DNA from: JBFHNV01 sp041593595
GTDB lineage: Bacteria > Pseudomonadota > Gammaproteobacteria > HK1
Direction: 5' to 3'
Length of the DNA: 64,000 nucleotides
Assembly: GCA_041593595.1 (NCBI GenBank)
Contig: JBFHNV010000005.1
Coordinates: 1-64,000, forward strand
The notes under the pieces were generated by a model. That model ran no database searches and was not told the DNA's origin. It saw only the letters and a program-made list of their open reading frames with translations. The stretch's first letter is position 1. The number at the start of each line of letters is the position of its first letter. Shown one piece after another: positions 50,833 through 60,161 of this stretch. The position numbers were made by a program, and so were the translations under genes.

Positions 50833-52080
50833 GTGAGCGCCCTCACGAAGACAGTCGCCCCCGACGCCGCAGCGGCCTGGCGCCGCGAGGTGCTGGTGGC
50901 GCGCCAGCCCATCTTCGATCGCGCCCTGGAGGTGCACGGCTACGAGCTCCTGCACCGCACGGCCGGGCGCACGGAGGCGCGCTTCGACGATCCGGACACG
51001 GCCACCGCCGAGGTGATCTGCGCGGGATTCACCGACATCGGGCTCGGCGCCCTGGTGGAGGAGCGCATCGCCCACATCAATCTGAGCCGCGACCTGCTCG
51101 TCTCGCGCGATCCCATGGCGCTGCCGCCCGGGCGGGTGGCGCTGGAGCTGCCCGGCGACACCGCGCCCGACGCGGAGGTGCTCGACGCCCTGGACGACTA
51201 TCACGCGGAGGGCTTCTGCATCGTGCTCGACGGTGCGCGGGTCACCCGCGAGAGCCTGCCCCTGCTCCGGCGTGCCCGGGCGCTCAAGCTGGACGTGGCG
51301 AGCCTGGGGCTCGAGGAGACCGTGCGCCAGGTGGAGCTTGCCGCGCCGCTGGGCCGCGAGCTCATCGCCTATCGCGTCGAGAGCGAGGAAGCCTACAAGA
51401 CGCTCGAGGCGCTGGGCGTGAGGTACTTCCAGGGCTTCTTCTTCGCCCGCCCGCGCATCGTGGCCGGAACGCGGCTGACGTCGAGCAAGGTGATGACGCT
51501 GCGCCTGCTGGCGGCGCTGCACGACCCGGACAGCCAGGTGGAGCAGGTGGCCGCGCTGGTGGGCCAGGAGGTGGCACTGAGCTACAAGCTGCTGCGCTTC
51601 CTCAACTCCTCGAGCTTCTCCCTGCCCGGTAAGGTCGACTCCATCCAGCGCGCCGTGGCCTACCTCGGGCTGGCCGCGACCCGGCGCTGGGCCGGCGTGA
51701 TGGTGCTGTCCAGCGTGGACGACAGGCCCAGCGAGCTCACCCGCACCCTGCTGGTGCGGGCGCGCCTGTGCGAGGGCCTGTGCGCCGCGGCGCGTATCGA
51801 CGATGCGGGCGCGGCGTTCACCGTGGGGCTGTTCTCGGGGCTGGACGCGCTGCTGGACCGGCCGCTCGCGGAGGCCCTCGACGGGCTGCCGCTGGCGCCG
51901 GAGCTCACGCGGGCCATCCTCGCTGGCGAGGGCATGCTGGGCGCCGCGCTGCAATGCGCGCTGGCCTACGAGCGCGGCAACTGGGCGGACGTGCGCTTCG
52001 CCACGCTGGATGCACCCGCCATCGGCGAGCTCTACGCGGACGCCGTGGTCTGGACCCGCGCCACCATGCGCGGCCTCTGA
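50833..52080 (+). CDS. EAL-HDOD signalling protein, second (diverged) copy
   Basis: A 415-residue paralogue of the preceding gene, with the same opening (VLVARQPIFDRALEVHGYEL) and HDOD part (VGQEVALSYKLLRFLNSSSF, RAVAYLGLAATRRWAGVMVL). Its EAL-like domain is more degraded: where copy 1 has DDF this one reads VLDGARV, and the later Lys sits in LKLDVAS. Catalysis is therefore improbable. A GTG start follows GGAGGAA at good spacing, 22 nt after copy 1. The pair looks like a tandem duplication with divergence of the second member. Confidence 0.88.
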   Translation: MSALTKTVAPDAAAAWRREVLVARQPIFDRALEVHGYELLHRTAGRTEARFDDPDTATAEVICAGFTDIGLGALVEERIAHINLSRDLLVSRDPMALPPGRVALELPGDTAPDAEVLDALDDYHAEGFCIVLDGARVTRESLPLLRRARALKLDVASLGLEETVRQVELAAPLGRELIAYRVESEEAYKTLEALGVRYFQGFFFARPRIVAGTRLTSSKVMTLRLLAALHDPDSQVEQVAALVGQEVALSYKLLRFLNSSSFSLPGKVDSIQRAVAYLGLAATRRWAGVMVLSSVDDRPSELTRTLLVRARLCEGLCAAARIDDAGAAFTVGLFSGLDALLDRPLAEALDGLPLAPELTRAILAGEGMLGAALQCALAYERGNWADVRFATLDAPAIGELYADAVVWTRATMRGL

Positions 52081-52241
52081 ATCGCTGTTCCCAAGTTCGG
52101 ATCACCGCTCATGGAGGAGGACGGCATGGGTCGATACGCCCCGCCGTACCCCGTCATCCCGCCGCAACCGCGCGCAGCTGGCCGTGCCCTTGGGGTAACC
52201 TTGCGCCACCCGCAAGCCACCCCCAGCCGAGGAAACTTCGA

Positions 52242-52550
52242 ATGTCCAGCGAAGGCCTGCACGCGCCGCGCGAGCGCCTCAGCGAGCGCACCCTGTCCAT
52301 GCACCACGCCATCGTGTCGCTGATGGAGGAGCTCGAGGCGATCGACTGGTACCAGCAGCGTGCCGACGACTGCGAGGACGAGGCGCTCAGGGACATCCTG
52401 CTGCACAACATGCGCGAGGAGATGGAGCACGCGGCAATGGTGCTGGAGTGGCTGCGGCGCAACAGCGAGGACTTCGCCTCCCAGCTCGACGACTACCTGT
52501 ACAGCAAGGGCGAGATCGCCCATCACCACGACGACGACCACGATCACTGA
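52242..52550 (+). CDS. encapsulated ferritin-like protein (EncFtn family), without encapsulin partner
   Basis: A 102-residue two-helix ferritin-like protein. The first helix MHHAIVSLMEELEAIDWYQQ and the second LHNMREEMEHAAMVLEWLRR carry the EncFtn metal-site residues (E30, E60, H63) and W36. Two subunits would form the four-helix ferroxidase centre. In known systems the gene adjoins an encapsulin shell gene and the C-terminus ends in a shell-targeting peptide. Here the C-terminus is an IAHHHDDDHDH metal-binding-like tail and neither neighbour is encapsulin. The ATG follows GAGGAAA. Upstream frames reaching 51768 are shadows of the EAL-HDOD gene. Confidence 0.88.
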   Translation: MSSEGLHAPRERLSERTLSMHHAIVSLMEELEAIDWYQQRADDCEDEALRDILLHNMREEMEHAAMVLEWLRRNSEDFASQLDDYLYSKGEIAHHHDDDHDH

Positions 52551-52579
52551 TCATGGTCAGGCGCGGACCGCGGCGGCGC

Positions 52580-53800
52580 TCACCCCACCGCCGCGGCCCG
52601 CCCCAGCACCACCTCGCCGCGCCGCGGCAGCGCGAGCACGGCGGCAAAGATGCACGTGGCCGTCACCGACAGCACCGCGAACAGGGCGCCGAAGCCCCAG
52701 CCCGCGTGCAGCCAGGCGATGAGCGGCAGCGCGGAGGCCGACACCGAGAAGTTGATGATGTACTTCAGCGAGTAGACCCGGGCGCGCCACTCGCTGCGGG
52801 TGATGCGGCCCACCAGTACGTCGGTGATGGGGATCTGGCCGAACACCGCCAGCATGAAGCCGAGCGCCACCAGCAGCGCCGGCAGCCCGGTGAGCTCGCG
52901 CATCACCGCGAACAGCACGGCCTGGCTTCCCGCCACCACCGCGAACACCACGCGCACCGAGTGGTGGTCCACGAGCCAGCCCACCGCGAGCTGGGCGAAG
53001 GCCGCCACCGCGAACACCAGGAAGGCGTAGGTCCCCACCGACGTGGCGCTCACCGCCATGGACGTCAGCCGCTCGTCGAAGATCCGCGGCAGCGCGAAGG
53101 TGGTGCTCTGGAACACGAGCCCGCCGAGGGCGGCGGCGAGCATGACGATGATGAACACCCGACGCAGCATCGAGCGCTCCAGCGTAAGGGTGCCGGCGGC
53201 TGCCTTGCGCGCCGCGACGCCGCTCGCCGCCTCCGCGGCCCGGGCGTGCCGACCGGCGGCCACGAACCACGCGTAGGCCGCGCCGATGGCGATGGACACC
53301 GTGCCGGGCACCACGAAGGCGGCGCGCCAGCCGGCGGTGTCGATCATGATCCCCGTGAGCAGCGCCGCGCTGGCCACGCCCATGTTGCCGAAGATGCCGT
53401 TCACCGCCAGCGGGATGCCCGTCTTCTCCCGCCCGTGGACCACCATGGCCAGGCCCACCGGGTGGTAGATGGCGGCGAACACGCCGATGAGCAGCAGCCC
53501 GGCCCCGATCTCGAGCGGGGTGTCCGCGAGCGCGGTGAGGATCGAGCTCGCGCCGATGCCGATGAAGAAGATCACCAGCATCCCCTCCCGGCTCCACTTG
53601 TCCGCCAGCCACCCGGCGGGGATGGCGCACAGGCCGAAGGCCACGAATCCGGGCGTGGCGTAGGGGATCAACTGGGCGTAGCTCATGCCCCATTCGTGGG
53701 TCAGCCGCAGGGCCGCCACCGAGGCGAAGATGAGCACGAACAGGTGGTCCAGGAAGTGGCCCACGTTGAGGAACAGGAAGCCGATGCGGTCGCGCGTCAT
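52580..53800 (-). CDS. major facilitator superfamily transporter
   Basis: A 406-residue protein with about 12 hydrophobic helices. The MFS loop motif is degenerate as GWLADKWSREGMLV between helices 2 and 3, and GWLVDHHSVRVVF between helices 8 and 9. Specificity cannot be read from sequence. The ATG at 53798-53800 follows GGGGA; the frame remains open to 54010 but no better start exists. It is divergent from aceK and convergent with the EncFtn gene. Confidence 0.85.
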   Translation of the reverse strand: MTRDRIGFLFLNVGHFLDHLFVLIFASVAALRLTHEWGMSYAQLIPYATPGFVAFGLCAIPAGWLADKWSREGMLVIFFIGIGASSILTALADTPLEIGAGLLLIGVFAAIYHPVGLAMVVHGREKTGIPLAVNGIFGNMGVASAALLTGIMIDTAGWRAAFVVPGTVSIAIGAAYAWFVAAGRHARAAEAASGVAARKAAAGTLTLERSMLRRVFIIVMLAAALGGLVFQSTTFALPRIFDERLTSMAVSATSVGTYAFLVFAVAAFAQLAVGWLVDHHSVRVVFAVVAGSQAVLFAVMRELTGLPALLVALGFMLAVFGQIPITDVLVGRITRSEWRARVYSLKYIINFSVSASALPLIAWLHAGWGFGALFAVLSVTATCIFAAVLALPRRGEVVLGRAAAVG

Positions 53801-54008
53801 GGAATCCCCGGCGTGTGCCTGGACTGGGACACCAGCATGCCGTCCTCCGGGGTGGCCGTCTTGCGATGATTGGCCAATCGATGCCTGAAAACGGTCATCT
53901 GGAGGCCGGGGACCACGCCGGCAGGCCCGACACGGCCGGCCCGGGACAGGGCTGCCCGCCCGTGCCATGCTTGGGCCGACACCACGCCCGCCGACCGGAT
54001 TCCCAGCC

Positions 54009-55787
54009 ATGAGCGAGCCCGCCGCGCTGCCCGCCAGCGCCGCCCTGGATCACGCGCGCCTGATCGCCTCGTGTCGCGACGAGGAGGAGCGCCTGGAGCT
54101 CACGGCGCGCTGGATCCTGCACGAGTTCGACGCCTACTACGTGGCGTCGCGGCGCATCCCGGATCTGGCGCGGCAGGCCTTCGAGCGCCGCGATCCCGTC
54201 GCCTCCCTGGAGCTCAGCCAGGAGCGCCTGGCCCTGTACAGCGACCGCATCGAGCGCCTGGGACCGGAGGTGAAGGCGGCCTTTCCCGACGTGGCCGGCC
54301 GCGAGGACCTGTGGCCGCGCATCGAGGCGCAGTACCTGCCCTGGATCGAGGGCCGCTACGCCGCCGATCTCGCCTACGCCTTCTTCCACTCGGTGCGCCG
54401 GCGGATCTACCAGGGCGAGTGGAAGCCGGTGGCCTACGCCTTCGCGGGTAGCGGCCCGGCGCGGCGACGTGCCGGGCCGGACGTGCGCCTGGCCCACCCG
54501 CTGGACGGTCGTCTGGACGAGGCCACCGTGGACCGCGTCCTCGCCATCCCCGCCTTCAGCGTGCCGTTCCGCGATCGCGCCGGCGACGCGGCGCTCATCG
54601 CGGCCAGGGTGAACGATGCCTTCGGTGGCGCCATCGAGGGCGTGGAGATGATCAACGGCGGCTTCTTCCGCCGCCGCAGCGCCTGCCTGGTGGGGCGGCT
54701 CCGTCTCGCCGGCGGCGGGCTCGCGCCCCTCATCATCGCCCTGGTCAACGGCGGCGACGGCATCGAGGCCGACGCCGTGATCACCCGCGAGGCAGACGCC
54801 CACAACTTGTTCAGCTCGACGCTGGCCAACTTCCACGTCACCAACAGCTACTACCACGAGCTGTCGGCGTTCCTGCACACCATCATGCCGCATCGTCCGC
54901 TCGGACTTCACTACTCCACCATCGGCTTCAACCACGTGGGCAAGGTGGCGGTGATGGAGGAGCTGGAGCGGGAGATCGCCGACACCGGCGAGGTGTTCCG
55001 CACCGCGGTGGGCTCCCGCGGCACCGTGGCCATCGGCTTCGCGACGCCGTCCTCGGACTACAACCTGAAGGTAATCCGCGACCGGCCGACGGCGCAGTAC
55101 AAGTGGGGCGAGTTCGAGGGCATTCCCTCGGTGCTCGAGAAGTACAAGCAGGTGCACAGCATCAACCGCGCCGGCAGCATGCTGGACAACATCATCTACT
55201 ACAACCTGAAGCTCGACCGCGCCTGGTTCGACCCGGCACTGCTTGAGGAGCTGCTGCACGAGGCGAGCGAGACCGTGTTTCTCAGGGGCGAGGAGGTAGT
55301 GCTCAAGTACCTGATCGTGCAGCGACGCATGCGGCCCCTGCCGGTGTTTCTGGAGACCGCGTCGCGCGCGCAGGCGCGGACCGCGATCGTGAATCTCGGC
55401 CACTGCATCAAGAACAATGCCGCGGCCAACCTCTTCAACAAGGATCTCGACGCCCGCAACTACGGGGTCAGCCGCTTCCTCAAGGTCTACCTCTACGACT
55501 ACGACGCGCTGGAGCCGTTCACGGAGGTGAAGATCCGCAGCAACGCCGACCGGGTGGAGGGCGAAGAGGACATTCCCGACTGGTACTTCGAAGACGGCGT
55601 GGTGTTCCTGCCCGAGGAGATCGAGGCGGGACTGATGCTCGACGACCGCGAGCTGAAGCGCGTGTTCCGTGCCGCCCACGGCGACCTGCTGACCGTGGAG
55701 TACTGGCAGGAGGTGCAGGACCTGCTGCTCGCGGGACGGGTGCCGCCGGCCCAGTTCTACCCCGCGGAGTGCCGCCTGCGCGACTGA
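54009..55787 (+). CDS. aceK: isocitrate dehydrogenase kinase/phosphatase AceK
   Basis: A 592-residue bifunctional enzyme that phosphorylates and dephosphorylates isocitrate dehydrogenase, switching carbon between the TCA cycle and glyoxylate shunt. The N-terminal regulatory domain (LELTARWILHEFDAYYVASR) precedes the kinase-like domain. By alignment from memory, D479 (FNKDLDARN), N484 and D497 (YLYDYDAL) correspond to E. coli D457, N462 and D475, so the active site is retained. The sequence is divergent overall, for example in the ATP-loop region (VAIGFATPSSDYNLKVIRD). It stands alone, without aceA or aceB nearby. Confidence 0.92.
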   Translation: MSEPAALPASAALDHARLIASCRDEEERLELTARWILHEFDAYYVASRRIPDLARQAFERRDPVASLELSQERLALYSDRIERLGPEVKAAFPDVAGREDLWPRIEAQYLPWIEGRYAADLAYAFFHSVRRRIYQGEWKPVAYAFAGSGPARRRAGPDVRLAHPLDGRLDEATVDRVLAIPAFSVPFRDRAGDAALIAARVNDAFGGAIEGVEMINGGFFRRRSACLVGRLRLAGGGLAPLIIALVNGGDGIEADAVITREADAHNLFSSTLANFHVTNSYYHELSAFLHTIMPHRPLGLHYSTIGFNHVGKVAVMEELEREIADTGEVFRTAVGSRGTVAIGFATPSSDYNLKVIRDRPTAQYKWGEFEGIPSVLEKYKQVHSINRAGSMLDNIIYYNLKLDRAWFDPALLEELLHEASETVFLRGEEVVLKYLIVQRRMRPLPVFLETASRAQARTAIVNLGHCIKNNAAANLFNKDLDARNYGVSRFLKVYLYDYDALEPFTEVKIRSNADRVEGEEDIPDWYFEDGVVFLPEEIEAGLMLDDRELKRVFRAAHGDLLTVEYWQEVQDLLLAGRVPPAQFYPAECRLRD

Positions 55788-55833
55788 CGCGGAACGGGCA
55801 CGCCGGGCAGAACGCGGGTAGCGTCGTCACCCG

Positions 55834-55853
55834 ACGGGCCCGAACGGGCCCGT
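55834..55853. repeat. compact hairpin upstream of the HiPIP gene
   Basis: ACGGGCCCG-AA-CGGGCCCGT forms a 9-bp stem with a 2-nt spacer, or equivalently two tandem CGGGCCCG palindromes. It lies 46 nt after aceK and 29 nt before the HiPIP ATG. It may terminate aceK or act in the HiPIP leader. Confidence 0.4.
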
Positions 55854-55882
55854 GGCACGTTCCTGAACCCGGAGATCCGTAA

Positions 55883-56197
55883 ATGAGAAGTATTCGCAAC
55901 AAGGCGTCGCGCCGCCGCTTCCTGCGCGCCGCCGGCGCCGGCGCCGCCGCCCTGCCGCTGGCGGGGCTGCTGCGCGTCGAGACCGTCGGCGCGGCGGAGC
56001 TGCCGAAGCTGGACCTGGAGGATCCCACCGCCAAGGCGCTGGGCTACGTGCACGAGTCCACCACCGCCGGGCAGCTGTGCAACAACTGCAACTTCTGGAA
56101 GGGCGGGGACGCCGAGTGGGGCGCGTGCCAGCTCTTCCCCGGCAAGGCCGTAGCCGCCAAGGGCTGGTGCAAGTCCTGGATCAAGATGGCCTCCTGA
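55883..56197 (+). CDS. high-potential iron-sulfur protein (HiPIP)
   Basis: A 104-residue periplasmic electron carrier. A twin-arginine signal (RRRFLRAAGAGAAALPLAG) is followed by a mature domain of about 65 residues. Four cysteines (LCNNCNFW, GACQLF, GWCKSW) bind the 4Fe-4S cluster, and GGDAEWGACQLFPGK is the typical HiPIP sequence. HiPIPs carry electrons from the bc1 complex to photosynthetic reaction centres or terminal oxidases, mostly in purple bacteria and relatives. It appears monocistronic. Confidence 0.95.
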   Translation: MRSIRNKASRRRFLRAAGAGAAALPLAGLLRVETVGAAELPKLDLEDPTAKALGYVHESTTAGQLCNNCNFWKGGDAEWGACQLFPGKAVAAKGWCKSWIKMAS

Positions 56198-56226
56198 GGG
56201 AGCGTCCCCTGCTCGGGACCTGAGCC

Positions 56227-57783
56227 TCACTCCGGGGGCGTCGCGTCCGATGCCTCCCCGCCCCTCGCCTGCCGTGCCCCGCGCGAGCGCCGGCGCAGCT
56301 TGCCGTACGGGAACTCGCCGGCCTGGTGCAGGCCGGCGATGCTCGACAGGTTCTGCACGAAGCGCCGGGCGTGCAGGTACATCTCGTTGAGCACCACCTT
56401 CTCCTCCACCTCGCCCACCTCCCGCACCCGCCCGAGCAGGCCCACCGCCACCAGCCCCACCACCGCGGCCAGGGCGAAGAAGAAGTCCCACTGGGAGATG
56501 CTCAGGGTGTCGAACTGCAGCGCGCCCTCGGGTGTGCGCCAGCGCAGCAGCAGCGACAGCTCGCGCTCGGTGAAGAAGTGCGCCAGCAGCCCCCCCACCA
56601 CCGGCGCGACGCCGGAGGCCAGGGAGATGGCGAGGCTGTTGGTCGCGAGATAGGCGGTGGCGTCACCGGCGGGCGCGAGCTTGAGCGCGATGTTGCCCGA
56701 GGCCAGCGTCACGCCGGCGGTGGCCACGCCCGTGAGGACGTGGATCGCCAGGAGCAGCGGCAGCGTGAGGGCATGTGGCTCGGGCAGGGTCGTGAAGGTC
56801 CACGCGAAGATGCAGGCGATGAACAGCGGCGCGCACACCTGCAGCACGGACTTGTTGCTCATGCGGTCCGCGATGTCGCCCCAGCGCCGCAGCACCGCCA
56901 CGTTCACGAGCTGGCTCGTGAGGGTCAGCGCCATCACCAGCCACAGCTCGAGGCCCAGGCGCTTGAGCATGTGCACCATGAAGAACGGCGCTGCCAGGTT
57001 CACCGCGAAGTTCCAGGTGGCGATGAACGCCAGCAGGCGGCGGTAGTTGGCGTCGCGTAGGGGATGCCACAGCCGCGCCAGCAGCGCCACGTCCGGCGAG
57101 GCCGCCGGTGGCGTGGGCTCGGTCATGCGCGTCATGCACCAGGTGCTGGCGGCGCCCCCGACGAAGGCCAGCGCGAACAGCACGCTGTAGGCCACCGGCG
57201 CAGGCCCGAGCGCGAAGGCCTTCCACGCGTCCACGAAGGCCGCGGCGCTGAGCCCCAGGAGGATGCTCACCCAGGACATGAGCGCCAGGCGCCGTCCGGT
57301 GAGCCGCCCGCGCTGCGCGTCCGGCACCAGGTCCCGGATCCAGGAGTTCCAGCTGCAGCTCATGAGCGCCGTGAGCACGTAGCGCAGCGCGAACGCGGTG
57401 CCAAACAAGAAGAGCGCCAACGCCGGGGGCTGGACGAAGGCCGCGGCCGCCATGAGCAGGAACATGGGTCGGCTCAGGCCCGTGAACAGCACCGAGATGA
57501 GGCGCCGGTTGCGCCAGCGCGCGTCCAGGTGGACGCCGGCGATCTGCAGCACCTGGGTGAGGTACGGGATGGCCGCCAGCATGCCGATGACGATGGTGGA
57601 CGCGCCCAGCTCGAGGGCGAAGGCCGTGAGGAAGGCCCCCACGGTGAGGGTATCCATGGCCTGGGAGCCGATGCCGTTGCGGATCCACCAGCGCACGCCC
57701 TCGCGGCGCTGCGCCGGGGTCAGCCGGGCACGAGTGGCGAAGCGCGCCATGACGCGCGCACGGAGTCCGTGTGCGCCGCTCAT
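56227..57783 (-). CDS. MFS-type membrane transporter with long cytoplasmic C-terminus
   Basis: A 518-residue protein with about 12 membrane helices, distinct from the transporter at 52.6 kb. It opens with a basic N-terminus and VRWWIRNGIGSQAMDTLTVG. Motif-like loops include RWRNRRLISVLFTG and ADRMSNKSVLQV. After the last helix is a charged tail of about 85 residues (EVEEKVVLNEMYLHARRFVQ onward). Substrate unknown. The ATG is at 57781-57783, and its 3' end lies close to the convergent HiPIP gene. Confidence 0.78.
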   Translation of the reverse strand: MSGAHGLRARVMARFATRARLTPAQRREGVRWWIRNGIGSQAMDTLTVGAFLTAFALELGASTIVIGMLAAIPYLTQVLQIAGVHLDARWRNRRLISVLFTGLSRPMFLLMAAAAFVQPPALALFLFGTAFALRYVLTALMSCSWNSWIRDLVPDAQRGRLTGRRLALMSWVSILLGLSAAAFVDAWKAFALGPAPVAYSVLFALAFVGGAASTWCMTRMTEPTPPAASPDVALLARLWHPLRDANYRRLLAFIATWNFAVNLAAPFFMVHMLKRLGLELWLVMALTLTSQLVNVAVLRRWGDIADRMSNKSVLQVCAPLFIACIFAWTFTTLPEPHALTLPLLLAIHVLTGVATAGVTLASGNIALKLAPAGDATAYLATNSLAISLASGVAPVVGGLLAHFFTERELSLLLRWRTPEGALQFDTLSISQWDFFFALAAVVGLVAVGLLGRVREVGEVEEKVVLNEMYLHARRFVQNLSSIAGLHQAGEFPYGKLRRRSRGARQARGGEASDATPPE

Positions 57784-57953
57784 GGCGCGGGCATGAGTGC
57801 GGGCAGCGTGGGGGCCGGGCGATGCATCGGCAACGGGAACGCCATTCCACGATGGGTTCGGGGCGCGCCAGGGTGCCGGGGCGTGGCGCGGGGCGCAAGG
57901 CGCGCCGGGTGGCCGGGGACGCGCCGGGCGGCGCGTGCGGGTGCGGGAGAGAG

Positions 57954-57983
57954 TCCCGGGGGACGGCGAACCGTCCCCCGGGA
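57954..57983 (-). terminator. hairpin after the substrate-binding protein gene
   Basis: A 13-bp perfect stem (TCCCGGGGGACGG / CCGTCCCCCGGGA) closes a 4-nt loop that reads TTCG on the minus strand, an extra-stable tetraloop class. It lies 22 nt beyond the stop of the minus-strand gene. No clear T-run follows. Confidence 0.65.
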
Positions 57984-58004
57984 GCCGTCACGAGGACGGC
58001 GTAA

Positions 58005-59642
58005 TCACATCTTGGACTTGTCCAGCCAGACCACGTCCAGCTGCTGGTTCAGGTAGTGGCTGGGCGAGATCTTCCAGCCGCGCACGTAGGAGCGGTGCGG
58101 CACGATGCGGTACCACCACAGGGTGACGAACTGGGTCGCCTCGTCGTCCAGCACGCGCTTCTCGAACTGGCGCATGATCTCGCGCTGCTTCGCGAAGTCG
58201 GGCTCGCGGTTCATCTTGTCGAACAGCTCCTCGATCTGCTTGTCGTCGAAGCCCGCGTAGTTGTCGCCCGCGCTGCCCACGAACTTGGACACGTCCGACA
58301 GCGGGTTCACCAGTGACTGGCAGTTGAAGTCGATGGTGACGTCGAACTCGCGCTTCTTGCGCAGCTGGTCGTAGAACGGGCCGGTGGGCAGAACCTTCTG
58401 CTCCACCTTCATGCCCGCCTTCGCCCACTGGTCGATGAGCCAGGTGCCCACGATCTTGTAGGGCTGGTCCACGCCGCGGTTGTTGAGCGTGAAGGCGAGG
58501 TTCGGGTGACCTGCTTCCTGGAGGAGCTTGCGCGCCTCGGCGCGGGACTTCTCGATGTCGGTGCCGTAGCCGGCGATCTGCGCGAGCTCCTCCTTGGTCG
58601 CCGCCAGCGGGTGGTGGGGGAACACCACGCCGCCCACGGTCTTCACGATGGCGATCCGCGACAGCGGCTCGCTGCCGCCCCAGCGGTCGATGGCCAGCGT
58701 CAGCGCGCGGCGCACGCGCACGTCGTCGAACGGCGGCTTCTTGTGGTTCGGCGTCACCAGCAGCACGCAGTTCCAGTCGCTCTCCTGCACGGTGATCTTG
58801 TCACCCAGGGACTCCACCAGCGTGTCGCGCGACGTGGGCGGCAGGCCGCGGAACTCCATCGCCGCACGATTGCCGCGGATGGCCTGGATGCGCACCGCCT
58901 CCTTGGGCGCCTGGATGGCCTTGTAGCCGTCCATGTAGGGCAGCGGCTTGCCGTCGGCGCCCACGTGGTGATAGCTGGGGTTGCGCTTCGCCTCGGTGAA
59001 CGACCCGGGCTGCTGCTGCACGAACACGAACGGCCCGCTGCCGTTGACGTTCTTCGTGTGCCACTCGTAGCCGTGGGCGTCCAGGTCCTTCTTGCTGTAG
59101 ATGGCGTTGAACGGTGTGGCCAGCGCCGGCAGGAACGCACCCGACGGGTACTTGAGCTTGAACACCACGGTGGTGGCGTCCGGCGAGGCGATGGACTCCA
59201 CCATGTTCATCTGCGCCTTGCGTGCGCTGGGCACGCCCTCGGGCGGGAAGACGATCTTGTCGAAGGTGGCCTTGACGTCGGCCGCGGTGAGCGGCGTGCC
59301 GTCGTGGAACTTCACGTCCTGGCGGATCTTGAAAGAATAGGTGGTGCCGCCGTCGGTGGGCTCGGGTATGCCGCCCTCGCACACGTCGCACACGAAGTCG
59401 TCCGACGCGCTCGGGTTGTCCGGGTTGATGCGGATGAGCAGGCTGTAGAAGGGCGCTACCGGATGGATCACGCCGAATGTGGTCTCGCGATGGAGGTCGT
59501 AGGACGGCACCTCGCTCGCCACCATGAAGGTGAAGGTGCCGCCACGCTGCGGCGTGTCCTGGGCGAGCGCCTGCGGCGCGAGGGCCGTTGCGATGCTGCC
59601 GGCGAGCACGGCGCTGGTGAGCGACCGCATGGTTACGTTCAT
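58005..59642 (-). CDS. ABC transporter periplasmic peptide/solute-binding protein (SBP family 5)
   Basis: A 545-residue secreted binding protein. A Sec signal peptide (to about residue 27, ending ALAQ) precedes the family-5 fold: GGTFTFMVASEVPSYDLHRE at the N-terminus, YSFKIRQDVKFHDGTPLTAA and VRRALTLAIDRWGG. These bind oligopeptides, nickel, opines or other solutes; the ligand cannot be inferred. No permease or ATPase genes adjoin it on either side, so it is an orphan in this window. ATG at 59642 or 59630 could start it. Confidence 0.9.
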   Translation of the reverse strand: MNVTMRSLTSAVLAGSIATALAPQALAQDTPQRGGTFTFMVASEVPSYDLHRETTFGVIHPVAPFYSLLIRINPDNPSASDDFVCDVCEGGIPEPTDGGTTYSFKIRQDVKFHDGTPLTAADVKATFDKIVFPPEGVPSARKAQMNMVESIASPDATTVVFKLKYPSGAFLPALATPFNAIYSKKDLDAHGYEWHTKNVNGSGPFVFVQQQPGSFTEAKRNPSYHHVGADGKPLPYMDGYKAIQAPKEAVRIQAIRGNRAAMEFRGLPPTSRDTLVESLGDKITVQESDWNCVLLVTPNHKKPPFDDVRVRRALTLAIDRWGGSEPLSRIAIVKTVGGVVFPHHPLAATKEELAQIAGYGTDIEKSRAEARKLLQEAGHPNLAFTLNNRGVDQPYKIVGTWLIDQWAKAGMKVEQKVLPTGPFYDQLRKKREFDVTIDFNCQSLVNPLSDVSKFVGSAGDNYAGFDDKQIEELFDKMNREPDFAKQREIMRQFEKRVLDDEATQFVTLWWYRIVPHRSYVRGWKISPSHYLNQQLDVVWLDKSKM

Positions 59643-60161
59643 CTAGTCGTTATCTCCGGGATACTGGAAGGCCGTACCGCGACCCACGGCGGCTCTTGCC
59701 GGCGCGGCACAACGGCCACGCCGGCAGGAGCCGGTCCGGGTAGACGCACGTTCGAGTGACGAGTGGGCGCCCACCTCCGGCGCCGGACAGGTGGAGTGCC
59801 AGGGCGCGGGACGTGGGTGGCGCGAGGTCGCGCGTTCGATCGAATGTGACGGGCGGGCCGCGCGGACAGCGCGACTTGTTGCGGGCCTCAGGGACCCGGC
59901 GGAGACCTGGAAGCGGACCTCTGGCCTTGGGGGTTGCGCGGTCCACACCGCGCCAGCCGACCTAAATTAGATCGAGCGCAACGGCCGCGCAAGAAGATTA
60001 CGAAAATGTTGGCCGCACGACGGCGCGGTGGGCAGGTTGCGGGATGTGCGACGGGTGCGAATACTTGGCACACGGCGGGGTGCGAAGGGACTCGCCGCCG
60101 CAAGACCCGGGACAACCGGGCACCGGAGCGCGGGAGGCCTTCGGCGCTGGGGAGAGGACGC
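59643..60161. other. 519-nt divergent intergenic region
   Basis: It separates the minus-strand binding-protein gene from the plus-strand LOV-GGDEF gene and presumably holds both promoters. A short less GC-rich patch (about 59960-60010, with AAATTAGATC and AAGATTACGAAAATG) is the best place for a promoter, but I see no clear consensus. No RNA gene or repeat was found. Confidence 0.5.

Noticed and set aside
52111..52323. 70-codon frame upstream of the EncFtn gene
   Set aside because: Overlaps the EncFtn start in another frame, with Arg/Ala/Pro-rich composition and no motif.
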